Source: Agelaius tricolor
Lineage: Eukaryota; Chordata; Aves; Passeriformes; Icteridae
Direction: 5' to 3'
Length of the DNA stretch: 64,000 nt
NCBI GenBank assembly: GCA_023055355.1
Contig: JALJCS010000001.1
Location: 74,875,381-74,939,380 of the forward strand
The position numbers and the translations under genes were made by a program. The notes under the pieces are model-generated. The model had not been told where the DNA came from, made no database searches, and was given only the letters and a program-made list of their open reading frames with translations. Shown here one piece after another: positions 38,366 through 51,338 of this stretch (its first letter is position 1; each line of letters begins with the position of its first letter).

Positions 38366-41300
38366 AGAACTCAGCAATCCATGACCTATTACCAGTGTGA
38401 TGGACTGAGGCAATGGGAAACAACAGATTAACAACTTAAAGGTAAAAAACCCATAAAGTCACAAATGGGTGCTTTTTCTATTGCCAGTGGCCTCAGTCTG
38501 CAGCAACATTAATGTGTCCCCAGGGAATAAATAGGGCCATATAATGGCAATTATTGTCATGGGCTCATTGCAGACATGACCTCACCCTCAGGACTTGGAA
38601 TCTGCCCCTGACTGGGCTGGAGCTCCAGAGGAATTTTAATGATGGGGTGTGAGGGTCAGGCTGTGACACCTCTTTTGCATAATAGAAACCCATCTGGTGG
38701 GGCTGACTGAGGCTGATTGCTATCTGAGCTCCCCTCAGGGTCTCCAAGGAAAGGGTTGGATCAACAGGTAACTGAACACTCACACCCAGTGCTTTAGTTA
38801 CTGTAAGTGCCCTCAGAGATATTAAAAATTTTCTATGGTGCAGCCTAAAATTGAACACTTGAGAATCCTCTGGTTTGGAGTAACGCTTGCTTTCCTCATG
38901 GATCTGGAACAGCCTTTGCTTATTGTACCCCAAATAACAGGCAAGGCTGTTTTGTGCTCTCAGTTTTTACCCATCTGTAGTTCTGTGTTACCTGCTACCT
39001 ACCTCTTAGAAAGGCATTCAGCAGCACCCAGGAAACTGGAGGAAAGTGTTGACCTGGCAGTGCCCTGTTAAAGTGCTGACTGCTCACACCTTCACCTGCT
39101 GGGAGCTACCAAGCTTGGTGGGAAGACGTCTGCTGTAATGCACAGACATTCTCAGCTAGCAGACATCTCCCAATTACTCTGCAGAAAGCTAATTCCAGCT
39201 CCCAGTCAATTCCAGCTGTTGGCACCAAATCCAGGTATCTTCAGGACCCTGTTTAAATGGTGAATGAAGCCTTCCTTTTGTCAGCCTCTGCCATACCAGT
39301 CCATTAACCTCAGTGAATTACCTTGGAGTCCCCATCCATCAAAGTGTCTGTCTACCTGATAGAATGAAGAGTTATTTCTTGGGTCTGTCACTATGTGCCA
39401 GCTCAACAGCTAAAGCATTTATTCAATATGATTAATCCATTATATCCTAACTGTGGTATCTGCCCTGTCAACCTGAAGACACGGCCAGAAAAGTTCCCAG
39501 GAACATCAGAGACAACAGCACCGGGACTGACAAATCCCAAGTGTATATGGCGTGCCAGGGGCATCCAGGAAAGCATGAATTCCCTCCACTTCCCACACTG
39601 GTGTTGGAACACTGCTTCATTTGAGAAAAATGAACTTTGACAGGAGGCAGAAAGGGCAGGAACAACTCAAGGGGCAGCAAGAATCATTTCACAAATAGTT
39701 CCCAAAGCCTAAGAGAACTGAAAAGATGTGTGGTAAGAAAGGTGCTTTCAGGGCGAAGATAAGGGTGTTCGGATCTCATGATGAGCATCAGTACCCAGAA
39801 GTACCATGCCTCTCACCTGTTGAAATATCTGAGATCTCCCAGGTCTGTACATCACTTTGGTGTTTAGGCTTGCTTCACCAAGAATTCCACCCCAGAGCCT
39901 GCAGGATCCCAGTTGACCAAATGGAGTCAGTCAGTCAGAGCTGACTAGTACCTGCCATTGCACCCGATCTCCATCCAGCTCTGCAGAACATGGCTAGCTA
40001 CTGCCTTTATTGCTTTTATTCCTTCACTGTAATCTAGTACTTGAACCTGGTTCCTCTGAGTTGAAAGAGTCCGAAATGCTGCAATATCTGAAACACTGCT
40101 AGCAAGGAGCCAGCTGTGGCCCAAGTGCTACAGCACTGGTGACAGAAGAAAGCACATAGCACAGAGCATATATACCAGGGTGATTTACACAGAAGGATAG
40201 GTAGGTTCTCACTATTCATTCCTGAATATTTACTGGGCTTGCTTCAATTACAAGGCTTAGTGGCATGAACTTCAGATGTATGATGCTAAGTATTTTTCTA
40301 AGGTCATGGGCGGTAATTGAAAGACGACTTTGATACTCACATTAAAAACTACGGCTAATAGGGAACAGCTCTGGAATCAGCCCAGCATGATGTCTTTCAG
40401 TCTTGGTAATAATGAATATACCAGCAACTCATAACAGTCTACTTGGTGGAAACAAAACATAATTTGGCTGGTTATTTGCTTTTGTTCATCTTTTGTTGGG
40501 GAAAAGAGAGGGGAGACAAGTCCTGTGGCAATGGCATTGAAGGGCCCATCTCTATTTTGGATCTGCTGAGATTAAATATATCCTTTCAACAACAAAGGCT
40601 GAACTCTGATCAAAGCCCCACCAGCAGCACGCCCTACAGTGGGACACAGCAGATCCTAATTCCTGTGAGTGCCCAAGGGGATGTGAGTCTCCCATCAATC
40701 AAGTAAGACAAGGACAGGAGAGAGCACTGTAATTTGCAGTTCAACCCAACAAACCCTGCAGCCTCTTGGCTTGCAGTAACCTGGAATGCATCCTGCAAAC
40801 AATTAGCAAGATGGCTTTTCCAAACCCCGTCAACACCACATGGATCTTCTTTGATATTGTTTTGTTCTTCTTACCCTCCCTCCCAAGAGCTTTTTCAGGA
40901 ACCCCACACACATGCTGCTGCGAGTACAATTATAGGACAGTGTGTTCAAGTAAAAATTCATTCAGCATGTTTCTAGGATCCCTTGTTTTTATGCAAGGGC
41001 CTGTGTGCCTCTTCTGCCTGCACCCAGTGTGAGTGCAGTTGTATAAGATGCTTGGACAAGCAATCGCCCATCACGTGCAAATAAAGGCTTGTTTTGTCGA
41101 GCAAACATATGTGTGCAAAAATGTACAGTCCTGTGTTGTAATTGCCTAAAATACCATTGTGGCATGACAGTGAATTATAACATGCACAGGGATAGCTTGT
41201 CTCTAAGTAATTATTTGTGTTCTGCACAGACTCTTCCAGAGGCTCCTGTCCTGCTGTACTGCAGTCATTTATGTAGGACAAACACTGATGTTAACAGAAT

Positions 41301-42167
41301 GAATAAAAAAAAGTATTTTCTCTACTTGTAACTCAGATTGCAGATCTTCTTTTATGGCTCAATTACAGCTTTTTGCAGGATGAAAAGGAGATCTGCACCA
41401 GCCACTCCCAGGCAGGCAGAGCTTAGCAGTGGGCAAGTGTGTCATTTCCACTCTCACCTTGCCTGTTTGTCCTTTGATCCTCCTCCTGCACTCAGCAGGA
41501 ACAAACCTCTCCCAGCCTTCTGTGTTACCCAAAGAACCATGTTACTTACTGTCAGCAGCCTACCAAGAGTTTCTGCTGAGAAATTACCTCCCAAGTAAGG
41601 GCAAGTCACTCCTACTTCCCTACTGCTGGGGACAACAAGGAACAACAGCACAGTCCAAGGACTATGGGCTGGTGAGGTGGGTTGGCCACTTACTGCCCCA
41701 GAAGGAAATATGGCTTCAAATCTAGGCTGAGCTATCAATGGTCTGTGTGTTGCTGATCAAGGTTTCATCCCCTCTCTTTCTCCCTTCTAAGATAGAATCA
41801 GGGTTCTAGGAGTCTGTGCAAGTTACCATAAATGTGGGGTTTTGGGAAATTGAGAACTATTAATCTAAATGTTTTCAAGTCAAAATTCTCTGTCAGACTT
41901 TCAAATACTCCAGGAAGATGGAACCACCCACTCTAAATCTGTAGTTTTATTCTGTATTTGTGGTCTAGAAATGAATTGAAAGTTTCCTTTTCTATTTTTA
42001 GGAGTGCAATTATTTTAAGAAACTTTGAGTTGCTGGAGAGGTGCATTTCCATGCATATTGTACAATCACATCTGAAAGAGAAAACATTAAAACAGAAGTA
42101 CTATCTCCTATCTGTCCATTAGCACTGAAATAGAACTAACCAAGCAATCAATACTATTGAATCAATT
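38366..42167. other. Non-coding segment
   Basis: No gene supported. Frames of 80-122 codons occur on both strands without motifs. No interspersed repeat was recognised in this stretch. Confidence 0.5.
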
Positions 42168-42412
42168 GTAGAATCATTGAATCATTTTGATTGGAAAAGT
42201 CCTCTAAGACCATCAAGTCCAACAGTTAATTCAGCAGTGGCAAGTTCACCACTAAACCATGTCCCCAAGTGCCACATCTATACATCATTTAAATCCTTCC
42301 AGGGATGGTGACTCAACAGCTTCCCTGGGCATGAAGAGAGTAATAATGTACCCCTGAGCTCCCTCACTTGTTCTCCAGACCCTTCACCAGCTTCCTTGTC
42401 CCTTTCTAGGAT
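42168..42412 (-). mobile_element. CR1 LINE 3' fragment, internally deleted
   Basis: Reading the plus strand, GAATCATTTTGATTGGAAAA, ACCATCAAGTCCAACAGTTA, CCATGTCCCCAAGTGCCACA and TTCCAGGGATGGTGACTCAA match a reverse-complemented CR1 3' end in order. After CTTCCCTGGGCATGAAGAGA the text jumps to a part that normally lies several hundred bases further in (TTCTCCAGACCCTTCACCAG), so an internal deletion near 42.33-42.35 kb is likely. Confidence 0.85.
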
Positions 42413-45240
42413 TGCAAATCACTTAAATATTCCTTATTCAGCAACTGGACTTAGCTGCTCTGTAAATTTCCACTGAAATCCGTAATACGTAAAAGTCTAT
42501 GTGCTTTATCAAACAGGGATGTGGTTACCTGCAGAGCTACACTGCACTGCAGGGAAGAGTGGGCATGGATATGGTCTTTTCTTTTCTGTGATGCTGTGTT
42601 TATCTGTAGGTCTGTGTATTTCCTTTGTGCCTGACAGCTGCCTGATAAATTGCATGGCCACTGCAAAAAGAGATAAACCCTGCTGCAGCAGTTTGCTGAT
42701 TACATCAGTGTTCAATTTAAGGCAAATGCTAAATCACGGAAATCAACAGTTCATGCAGAGATTAGAGATTACTGGGTTTCAGAAGCTAACAAGCAGTGTG
42801 ACTTTGCTCTGGAATACAGGAAATCATAGTTCACCTTTCCATACAAGCATAATAGTGAAAAGATTCAGATTTGGTAAAGCACTTCTGGGAATTTGCGGGC
42901 AGAAAGAAAAATTCTTTTGACTTTTAAAAATTGGGTTTAGTAGTAGTAATAGCAGTAGTTATAATAATATTTCACATATTTTATTTTCAAATAGCTCTTT
43001 CCAGTAGTTCTTTTAAAGGTGGGGGGTTTTTTGTTTTCAATAAACACAATCTCAAATCGGGGGCCCACAACAAATGGCATATTTGTGATTTCTGACTGTG
43101 TAATAGTTGTCCTCAGGTTCATATTTCCTGTGTGAGATTCATGATTATGATCTTAAAAATGACTTTATGTGCATGATTTATAATCATTGGTTAAAAGCAA
43201 ACAATTCCACAGTTAACTCATTCTGCCAAATAGTCTTATAGAGGAAATGTAAGTGGCTATAATTCAGTCAAGGCAAATCCAAGGCTGTATCCAAGCAAAA
43301 TCCTCACTGCATTTCTTCTAAACTAAAGCCCTATCTGGGTATATATATTTTTAGTTTTCAACACAAAAACTCCCAGTAATACCATAAAAGGATGAGATCA
43401 GTTACTTTTTTAACTAGGCAAAGCTTAGATAACAGCCTAACTAACTGCTCATATTTTCTTACTGTTTGTTTGCCTGCTGGTTGTTGACAGCATAAACTGT
43501 AGTCCCAGGCAGAAATCCTAGCTCCACCTGATCTCAAAGAAATTTCATTCTGTTTCAAGAAAAAGTAGGATTTCAGCTTCATTGATTCACTTGGATTCAT
43601 ACTGCCTAATTGTCTTGAAAAATGGAAGTTTCATATCACGACTCCTAGTGCACATCAATAAGGGAAATGTTTTTGTGAATGTTAGTCCTACAGAATTATC
43701 TGTCATTGAAATGTCTATTTCTCTTTCATTTTAGCAGAAAGGCTTTGTATTTTTTTCTCATACTCTCTGACTTTATGGAGATCTTGGGTGTTTTCCAAGA
43801 TTTCTAAGCATTAATGTTTCTACTTCTAAAAAATACCAGCTGCTTTATGTTTTTCTACCCAACTCTTCACACCATCATCAGTCTAAATCCTTGGCTTTAC
43901 AAGCTCTAGCTGTATCTGATAGCCATATAAATGCAAAGAAGGGCATAATTCTGAAGAGTTCATACTCACATAAAAGCAATTTTCTTAAGAAAAAGAGAGT
44001 CATTGAAAGATGAATATCAAGACATTCCCAAAGCTGATTTCTTAAGGTATAACTGTCAGTGTCAGGAATGAGTATCACACAGATCAAAGGATGCATCCCA
44101 CTCAGCTGGGGACCAGCCCAAACATCTGAGACTGCTGTTCCCTGTGGCTTAGATATCCTTGATGGCCTGGAACTAAGCAATCAGAAACTCTAGGCACTGA
44201 CCTAAAGCCCATCTCCACTTTGCCCAAACCTGGCAGAGAGTGGCTGCAGTAGGAAAAGTTCTCCATCACCCTGCATTCTGTGTAATCATTGCCTAGCAAT
44301 TGATTTTACTCCAGGTGTGAATAATTTCTGTACCAGTGTGTGTTCCTCAAGAAGAGAAGCATCTTGGGAGGGTTTTCTGTCTTCCCAGTCTGTGTCCTAC
44401 CCCTGTGTACTCCCAGGGAATGGGGGAGCACAACTTCAGCGCAAATCCTTCTTCAGACTGACTATTGAAGGGACAAAGGGAGAAGTAAAAGAACCATTGA
44501 CCCAGAAGGAGCACACCTACCAATTACTTAAAATCCTATGGGAGCAGGATCCTCATTGGGCTAAAAAGCTCTGGCTCCTACCTAGGGATTTAGGCACTGG
44601 GACATGCAGTTGGCTGTCAGGTGGCAGTAAAATTTGTAATGCTCAGGAGCCCCATTGTTTTCCTAGGAGCTGTACTTCTTCAGTTAGTGAGGCACCTTCA
44701 CCTGGTAGTCTCCAAGCACTGGTTAGCACCATACCTATGTACATGGGTAAGCTGCAAATCCATAGAGACCATTCCAGAGCACAGTGTCATTAATCAACTG
44801 TGTTTTTAGCAGAGGTCTCAATATTGTGCAAAACTCATAGTTTGCTAAGTGAAACCAGAGGGCTGTTCTTTTCCTCCAGCAAGCATTCCCCTTGCAAAAT
44901 CCAGAACTATTCCATTTAAGTGTTCACAGCTGGCTGAGGGCTGAGGGAAAGAACTCTTTTTTTTTTTTTTTTTTAATGTGGCAACCAAAACCAAATAAAA
45001 TTTTTCCTGAGAGCTGGACAATGTACAACATCTCTCCAAAGTAAGAAATAAATGCTTGGTGTCTGACTAAAACCAGCTCAGAAAAATGCATCCAGTTTTC
45101 TAAAGTAATCACTGAAATACGCCCATGAACTCAGGCCTGGAGGCTACAGACAGACCTTAGCTTAGGCAGTGACTTAGGTCTTCCCTCAAATGCTGCTTGA
45201 GAAATGGGGCTGAAAGAAGAAAAGAAGGACAAATCCTGAA
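42413..45240. other. Non-coding segment
   Basis: No gene supported. It contains a short imperfect TAG/TAA microsatellite (42937-42971) and an 18-T run at 44957-44974. A 158-codon plus frame at 44317-44793 and a 139-codon frame at 42501-42920 have no recognisable domain, start context or splice structure. Confidence 0.5.
44957..44974. repeat. Poly-T tract (18 T)
   Basis: An uninterrupted run of 18 T. It is simple sequence. Confidence 0.9.
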
Positions 45241-45301
45241 GGATGGGTGGGTGGGTGGGTGGGTGGATGGATGGATGGATGGATGGATGGATGGATGGAT
45301 G
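45241..45301. repeat. Compound (GGGT)5(GGAT)9 microsatellite
   Basis: One GGAT, five GGGT and nine GGAT units in perfect register. The GGGT part has five G3 runs separated by single T, an ideal intramolecular G-quadruplex sequence on the plus strand. The GGAT part probably arose from the same array by a G-to-A change and expansion, or the reverse. Confidence 0.97.
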
Positions 45302-46807
45302 CTCTCCTTCTTTCCTTTCATCAGGATCCCTGTAAGTCACATTCCATATCAGTTTATATGAACACAGTCTGCTCTGGAGATGTGGAGTTTCACTGCCACT
45401 GCTGCTACTGTGGTTTTTATTTTCTAAGTTTGTGCTGAGAAGTAAGAAACCAGATTGTTATCATCAAGGTCTCTGGAATCCAGTACCAGTTTTAGCACTG
45501 GATTGAAATGCATCTGATAATTTCCTGGTCTTTGGTAGCATAGGAGAAAAAATCAGCTCTTTATGTGAGCAGTGGCTGGGGCAGCCTGACAAACCAGTGC
45601 CCTGCCAAACCAGAAGCATTTGCAAGGTTTCTTTATCAGCATCTGTCCAACAAGAGAGCTGCAGCAGCTTTCTACAGGCTCTGATGTTTCTTTCTCACTG
45701 CAAGGACCCATCACAACTCCTCATTGACTTTACTTTTTCAGAGAGAGGATTGTTTTAATATATTGAGCACTTTGTTAGTCAAGTTAATATCCTTTGCATT
45801 ATTATGAGGACATAAATAGACAGCAAGACTTTTTGTACTTTAACCACAGAGTTGACTCTTGCAAGACCATTGGCAACAGCAGCCAATTATGCCATGCACA
45901 TTATGGCATATGTAATTCCCTTCCTCCTAGAAAACAACCATGTGGTTAGATGCCAGCCCTTTGCCTGGGCATGCACAGTGGAGAGCTTAGCCTCTGTTTA
46001 GAGGTTGTGATAGGCAGGTGATAAGGTCCTGTTGATTATATTCTTGACATCTGCTCTGGTTTTGAAGATAAGATTTGGTGTGGACTCGTTGAGAGATCTG
46101 GGTGAGCCTTGGAGTCAGTAATGTGCTGGCTAATGATTTCTGCCTTGCAGACCTTTTCATCCAGTCACAGAGCAAGTGAATGGGAAAAGCTATAATAAAA
46201 TATTAAACTCTTTTGTTCCAAAAACTATTCCCTACTCTTCTTTTATGCCTATATTTCAAGTGCTACAGCTCTTGCCTCTCACTGGAGCCTTCCAGTGACT
46301 CATTAAACCTTGGAGCCTCTAAAAAAAGATACTCAAATCCCATTCCAGCTAGGCAATATCATCAGATCAGATCAAATTTGACCCACTATTCCAACTGTTC
46401 CAGAAAGTGTGTTGTTTATTTCTCTTCCATCCTAGAAGCAGAGTCTGAACAAGTGATTAAATCTCTGTAATTTACATAACCAGGACCTGTATGCAAAAAT
46501 TTCTCCATTTGTACCACTCAGTGACAGTCTGAAAATTGCATGAGAACTCCCAAACTCAGCAGGCATCAGCAGCTGCAATCCAGGCTGGCTCTTCAACAGA
46601 TCTTGAACAGATTATGGCACAAAGTGGGTGAATAGCAGGAACTCTGTGTTTAATCTCTTCTGTTATATCTACCTCCTTAAAAATCTTCTTCTACTCCACA
46701 ACAAGGGCAATTTTCCAAACAGGTATTTTTATTATATTGCCTGTTTCACTGTTATTGCTATGAAGGTGCCACCCAGCAAAGAAGTGGCTGCTCCAGCCTT
46801 TGAATCA
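45302..46807. other. Non-coding segment
   Basis: No gene supported. Near 46.15-46.20 kb TTTCTGCCTTGCAG is an acceptor-like string, followed about 45 bases later by AATAAA. This could mark a small terminal exon of a non-coding transcript, but no upstream exon is seen. Confidence 0.45.
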
Positions 46808-46960
46808 ATCATAAAATCACAGAATGGCTTGGGCTGAAAGGGACCTGAAAGAACATCTAATTCCAAATCCTTGCCGTGGGCAGGATGCCTCCCACTAGAC
46901 CAGGTTGATCAAAGCCACATCCAATCTGGCCTTGAAAACTTCCAGGGACAGCTCAGCTTG
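46808..46960 (-). mobile_element. CR1 LINE 3' end fragment
   Basis: ATCACAGAATGGCTTGGGCT, GGGACCTGAAAGAACATCTA, CACTAGACCAGGTTGATCAA and GGCCTTGAAAACTTCCAGGG follow the reverse-complemented CR1 3' end in order. Similarity fades after about 46.96 kb, so the element is 5'-truncated, as is usual for CR1. Confidence 0.92.
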
Positions 46961-49069
46961 CAGCAAGTGACAAACCCATTGTTTGAACAACCCCCTGATG
47001 ATCTCCTCCTCTCACAGAAGGAGGATATTTGGTGCAGGTTCTCAACTGCACTCAGGAGAATTGATGAGAAGAGGAAGCTCTAACTCACAGTAGCACAGCT
47101 CAGTGTAGCAGACTGCAGGCCAAAGCCAAGGGTTCCCAGGCACAGCACAGGAGCCACTGCCTCTGGGTAGGTCTGAGCAGCAGGAGAGTGGGTGATGGTG
47201 CTGACTAACATGGACAGGGAATGTTCTGGTGACAGCAGAAACAGCAGAAGTGACCTTCCTCCTGCTCAGCCCTGATGGGGTGGTTTTGGATGGCAGCTCA
47301 CCCAGCTCAGGTTCTCCTACCCTGACCTCACAGCCCCTCTGTTACTCTATAAAGAGGTTGGCTGCAGGTTTTGCTTCTCTGCCCTGCCCCAGTCCTCATG
47401 CTCACACAGCCCCCCAGGCAAGGTTTTAGCTCTCTGCTTTGCCATCTTCTAAAGCAAACTATGGAACAGGGAGTGCCTGCAGGATAAAAGAGATGGCTGC
47501 AGGTCCCATCCCATCATGTTCTTCACTTGTCAGAAACTAAGCAAGAGATCCCAGGTATATGTAATGTCCTTATTGCTGTGTCCTCCTAAGAATGGGTAAC
47601 TCAGCATTCAGGGAGAACAAGGAAATAACACTTTTGCAGAAGGTCATTTGTTTTATCTTCTTTCAGACGCTTGAGGACTTGTTTTGTTTTTCGTGTCCTC
47701 TTTATGAGATGAAGATTGCAAAACCCTGGTAATGTGAAATTCACTAATGAAAGTGCCACTGGCACACAATTTACTCAGAGCTCTGCTGCTTCAGAGTTTG
47801 GAGATTAACTCTGAATAACCAGCACACATGACTCAGTTCTTCTCATATACTGTAGTGTATCCTCATTAATGAGGATGAAAATCATAAAAATCATGAAGAG
47901 GATACTCTAAATACTGAGGATTAAAATCATGAAAATCATGAAAATAATACTCTAAATAAAATGTTGACAATTTTCCTTTTTTAAGATACCTTTTGGTTAT
48001 TTGAATTTTGCCATTTGTTTTTTGAGGCTTACAAGTTTGCTCATGCCATTTAGATGGTATATAAAGATTTCAAAACAAGGAACAAAAATATTAAGATGAG
48101 AAAGAGAGAGCAAGTCCTCTACTGAAGGAAATTAGTGAGAATTAAGCTCTTTGATCATCCTTTGGTTATCCTCTGCAATATCTGGAGAAGCATATTTCGG
48201 TTTTATCCTTAGAACAACTGAACTATGGCTCCCAACTCATTGCTTGTCTACAGAAATCTGGACTTTAAGCAAAACATTAAAGACATGGGACTGATAATAG
48301 AAACTAGTGATAAAAATGGAACTTGAACTGCTGCCTTATCCTCCAGTATAGAACTATGTTTAAACTGACCTCATCTTCACAATCAGCCTGGCTGTAAGCC
48401 TCTGAACCTCACAGTCAGGTTCAGCTGGGGCAAGCAGTGGGGCTGTTCACTTTATTACTACATTCTGCCTTTTCTGAAAGTGTGACAGCACATAAATGGG
48501 GACATTTCCTCAGCAGCTTTAACACACTTTGAGTGCTGACTGGTTGCCATGGCAAGTCAGCACTTTTAGGTAGCAGGCAGGAAACAGGGATCTGTTTGTC
48601 CAAGAGTTGCAGCTGGGGAGGGCCCTGTGCATGCAGCAGTGTGGGGATTTTGTAACTTCCCACCTCAGATATGGTCAAGCTGGCTGGGACTTTGCATCCA
48701 GCTGCTTCCTTTTAGTAGCTTCATTTTAGACAGAAGAATCAAGGGTAAATGAGTCACTGTTTCCAGACCAGGAGATCAGAACAGAGGTTTGAACACCATG
48801 AGATATCAGCATCAGTGGTAAAATGCTACATCTTGCTTCCCTTTTCCCTTGTACCCATCCCATATATCACAGCCTCCTTGGCTGTGCCACTGAAACTGAG
48901 ACTGCACTGTAACAAAATCACTGGGATAATCAGGGTTCAGCCTCTTTGGAGGGCTGTTTGAATATGGGAAGGATAACCAATATTGGCATCTAAAAACCTA
49001 TCTGTAACAGGGAGCCCAAACCAGGATATTGTACTGAGTGCAATCCCACAAGTGATGAATAGACAACAG
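46961..49069. other. Non-coding segment with a degenerate 44-bp duplication
   Basis: No gene supported. At 47871-47958 two diverged 44-bp units start GAGGATGAAAATCAT and GAGGATTAAAATCAT and share ATACTCTAAATA. The rest is unremarkable AT-rich sequence. Confidence 0.5.
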
Positions 49070-49135
49070 GGTCACAGGGTAATTCAGGCTGGAAAGGACT
49101 TGGGGAGGTCATCTAGTCCAGCCACCTGCTGAAAG
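49070..49135 (-). mobile_element. Short CR1 LINE 3' end fragment
   Basis: TCACAGGGTAATTCAGGCTG, GAAAGGACTTGGGGAGGTCA and TCTAGTCCAGCCACCTGCTG match a CR1 3' end subtype with the 'ggaggtcatctagtccaaccccctgct' wording, in reverse complement. Only about 65 bases are recognisable. Confidence 0.8.
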
Positions 49136-49433
49136 CTGCCCTCACTGTGAGGGGACGCTGCTGACTCATGCTCATCTCACCCCCCTCAGCTGCCTCTGAG
49201 CCAGGCAGCCTTTGAAGATAATGACAGAAATAGGTGCCTGACCCATTTCAGACATCTGCTGCAGCAGGAGATGAATCACAGTCCTGCAATGCCTGGCTCC
49301 CTCCACTGACTCCAAAGGGAGACCAGAGTGATTAGCTCTGATATAAACATCCACACCAGTGGTGCTTTCAGCCAGATTAGCCCTGCCTCAGAACCTTTGC
49401 TGCATGCCCAGATTTTGCTGCAAGATGTCACAC

Positions 49434-49456
49434 GTGTGTGTGCGCGTGTGTGTGTG
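49434..49456. repeat. (GT)n microsatellite
   Basis: About 23 bases of alternating GT with one GC interruption (GTGTGTGTGCGCGTGTGTG). It could form left-handed DNA. Confidence 0.9.
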
Positions 49457-49552
49457 ACATGCACTTGCAGGGCTCCTTTGCATGTGAAGGGAGTACAATT
49501 CAGAAGGATATAAACTCACAGCGATGCACCAAACTGGAGGTACTTGAAAGAA

Positions 49553-49846
49553 CTGATTCACATTTCAATGGCAGATATTCTAGCAAATATCAACCCTAGT
49601 GGTTTCTGAATGTTAGCTTGCTTTAAACATATGCCAGAGATTTTATTTTTAATGCTAAGTAGCATGAAGGTATCTTTTTCTTTCTTCTTCTATTTTAGTA
49701 ATATCAGTTTGATTTTCTCAGGCAAAATATAAAATTTGCTTTGAAGTAGTCGAGAGCATCAAATTCTGCATTCAACCCACACTGAGATCATCCTTAATTC
49801 TGTTTTTTCTCTATAAGAGTTTCAAAAAGGAGCCTGAAGTCAGCAA
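49553..49846 (+). repeat. Unidentified dispersed repeat, copy A
   Basis: Shares ordered similarity with 53399-53637 plus 54191-54251 in the same orientation. Shared strings include ATTCACATTTCAATGGCAGA, CATCAACCCTAGTGGTTTCT in copy B (ATCAACCCTAGTGGTTTCTG here), then TTTATTTTTAAT, TTGATTTTCT, CTGAGATCATCCTTAA and the downstream CTCTATAAGAGTTTC/AAGGAGC. Many substitutions and small indels point to an old duplication or an unnamed interspersed repeat family. It has no coding content and no CR1, LTR or tRNA similarity that I recognise. Confidence 0.85.
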
Positions 49847-51132
49847 ATTTGACTGACTTTAGCTCCTGGTGGAAGGGTCAGGTAAAGTTCAACTCCTTTA
49901 TAACAGAGGAACAATTCAGGAGGTCTTTAATCGTTTGTCCTGTAGACTAGCAGAGTCCTCATCTTTCAGTGAACATAATGGTTAAAAATTACATTAAACT
50001 TCCCCTTTTTGAGTAACTGCTCTCCTTTTGACCTCTCTGTAACCCTGAATATTAGGGCCTGCTATCCAGTTTGAATCACAGATGAGTGTTGCACTTTTTA
50101 GATGCATGTTAAATAATCTGCCACTTTCTTCTGACTGAAGACAGACACTGTCTCTGCAGAAAAATCCAGGCAGATAAGGGAGAAAGCATCACATCCCATT
50201 CCCAGAAACCAGCCCGGACAAGCAAAGTACATATTCTTTTAATAAGGGTGTTTTGAAATGTTGAGAAATCATTGATCTTAATCTTAAAAGCTGCCTTTAG
50301 CCTCCTTTCATGTACTTTGTAGCAGCTTCCTCAGAAGTCCACCACAAGCCTTCCCAGTCATGACGATCTCACATCATCTCCAAGCAACTGACCATGTGCA
50401 TACAAAACAGAGAAGGGGTTGTTCATGGTGGTCAGAGCAGATAGGAAAAAACAGAGAGAAAACAGGACTCCCCCAAAGTCACTCTGAATAATGAGATTGA
50501 TCAGCCTCTGCAATTCTTACTCCATGAAAATTGTGGATATCCCTGAAAATTGTGGATATCCGGCTGCTTGACTCCAATTGGGCTTAAGACTACTGTGCCA
50601 GCAGAGGATGGTCTAAACATATAATCCAGTGCAAGGGGGTTTTCAAATCACTTGCTTGGGTCTTAGCATAGCATTGCCAAGCATTCCTTCAATGATGAAG
50701 ATTTCTATGGAAATATTGCTCATACAGGACCCTGGAGAAAATTCTAGGGGATCTTTGGAGAAAGTGCTTTCATAATGGAGAAAGAAGCATAACCAAAGAG
50801 GAGTCTGGTCCATAATGCTAGGAGGTGTCTGAAGTAGAAACTGGTGTTCTCCAGTTGGTTCCATCTCTTTATTTATGCCTCTCTGCATTCTAATGTTCCT
50901 CAAGTTCAGAAGTCAGCAGACAGCTCCTCTTTAACTTCCTGTTTCCCTCCTAGTTTAAATTTTGGCATTGTGTGTAGTCCTAACCACACTGGAACTTATA
51001 CTAAATCTGGAAGGACAAAGATCCTTGTTCCTGGAGAGAGATGCCTGAGCTCAGAGACACTGAGATGTGTCCCACCAGCAATGCAAACCCTGCTCTGTCA
51101 GGGACAGGAAAAAGGGATTACAGACAAAGAGC
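49847..51132. other. Non-coding segment
   Basis: No gene supported. A 19-bp tandem duplication (unit TGAAAATTGTGGATATCC plus one base) lies at 50525-50562. The rest is unremarkable. Confidence 0.5.
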
Positions 51133-51338
51133 TATGGGGAGGTTTACATTGGATATTAGGAAAAATTTCTTGACAGGTAGGGTAGTCAGGCATTGGAACA
51201 TGCTCTGCCCAGGGAAGTGGTAAAATTGCTGTCCCTGGAAGTGTTCAAGTGTGTGCATGTGGTGCTTAGGGACTTGGTTTAGGTCCAAGGTTTAGGACCT
51301 GGCAGCATTAGGTTAATGGTTAATGAGGTTAAATCCTT
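51133..51338 (+). mobile_element. CR1 LINE 3' fragment
   Basis: GGTTTACATTGGATATTAGG, AAAAATTTCTTGACAGGTAG, GTCAGGCATTGGAACATGCT, GTGGTAAAATTGCTGTCCCT and GGAAGTGTTCAAGTGTGTGC follow the sense-strand CR1 3' region. The terminal part (GGTTAATGGTTAATGAGGTT) is decayed and the terminal microsatellite is lost. Confidence 0.88.

Noticed and set aside
44317..44793. 158-codon plus frame considered as a retroviral or host coding remnant
   Set aside because: No recognisable protease, reverse transcriptase, integrase or envelope motif, and no LTR nearby.
46146..46200. Small terminal exon (acceptor plus AATAAA)
   Set aside because: Both motifs are short and common in AT-rich DNA, and no upstream exon or donor pair could be identified.
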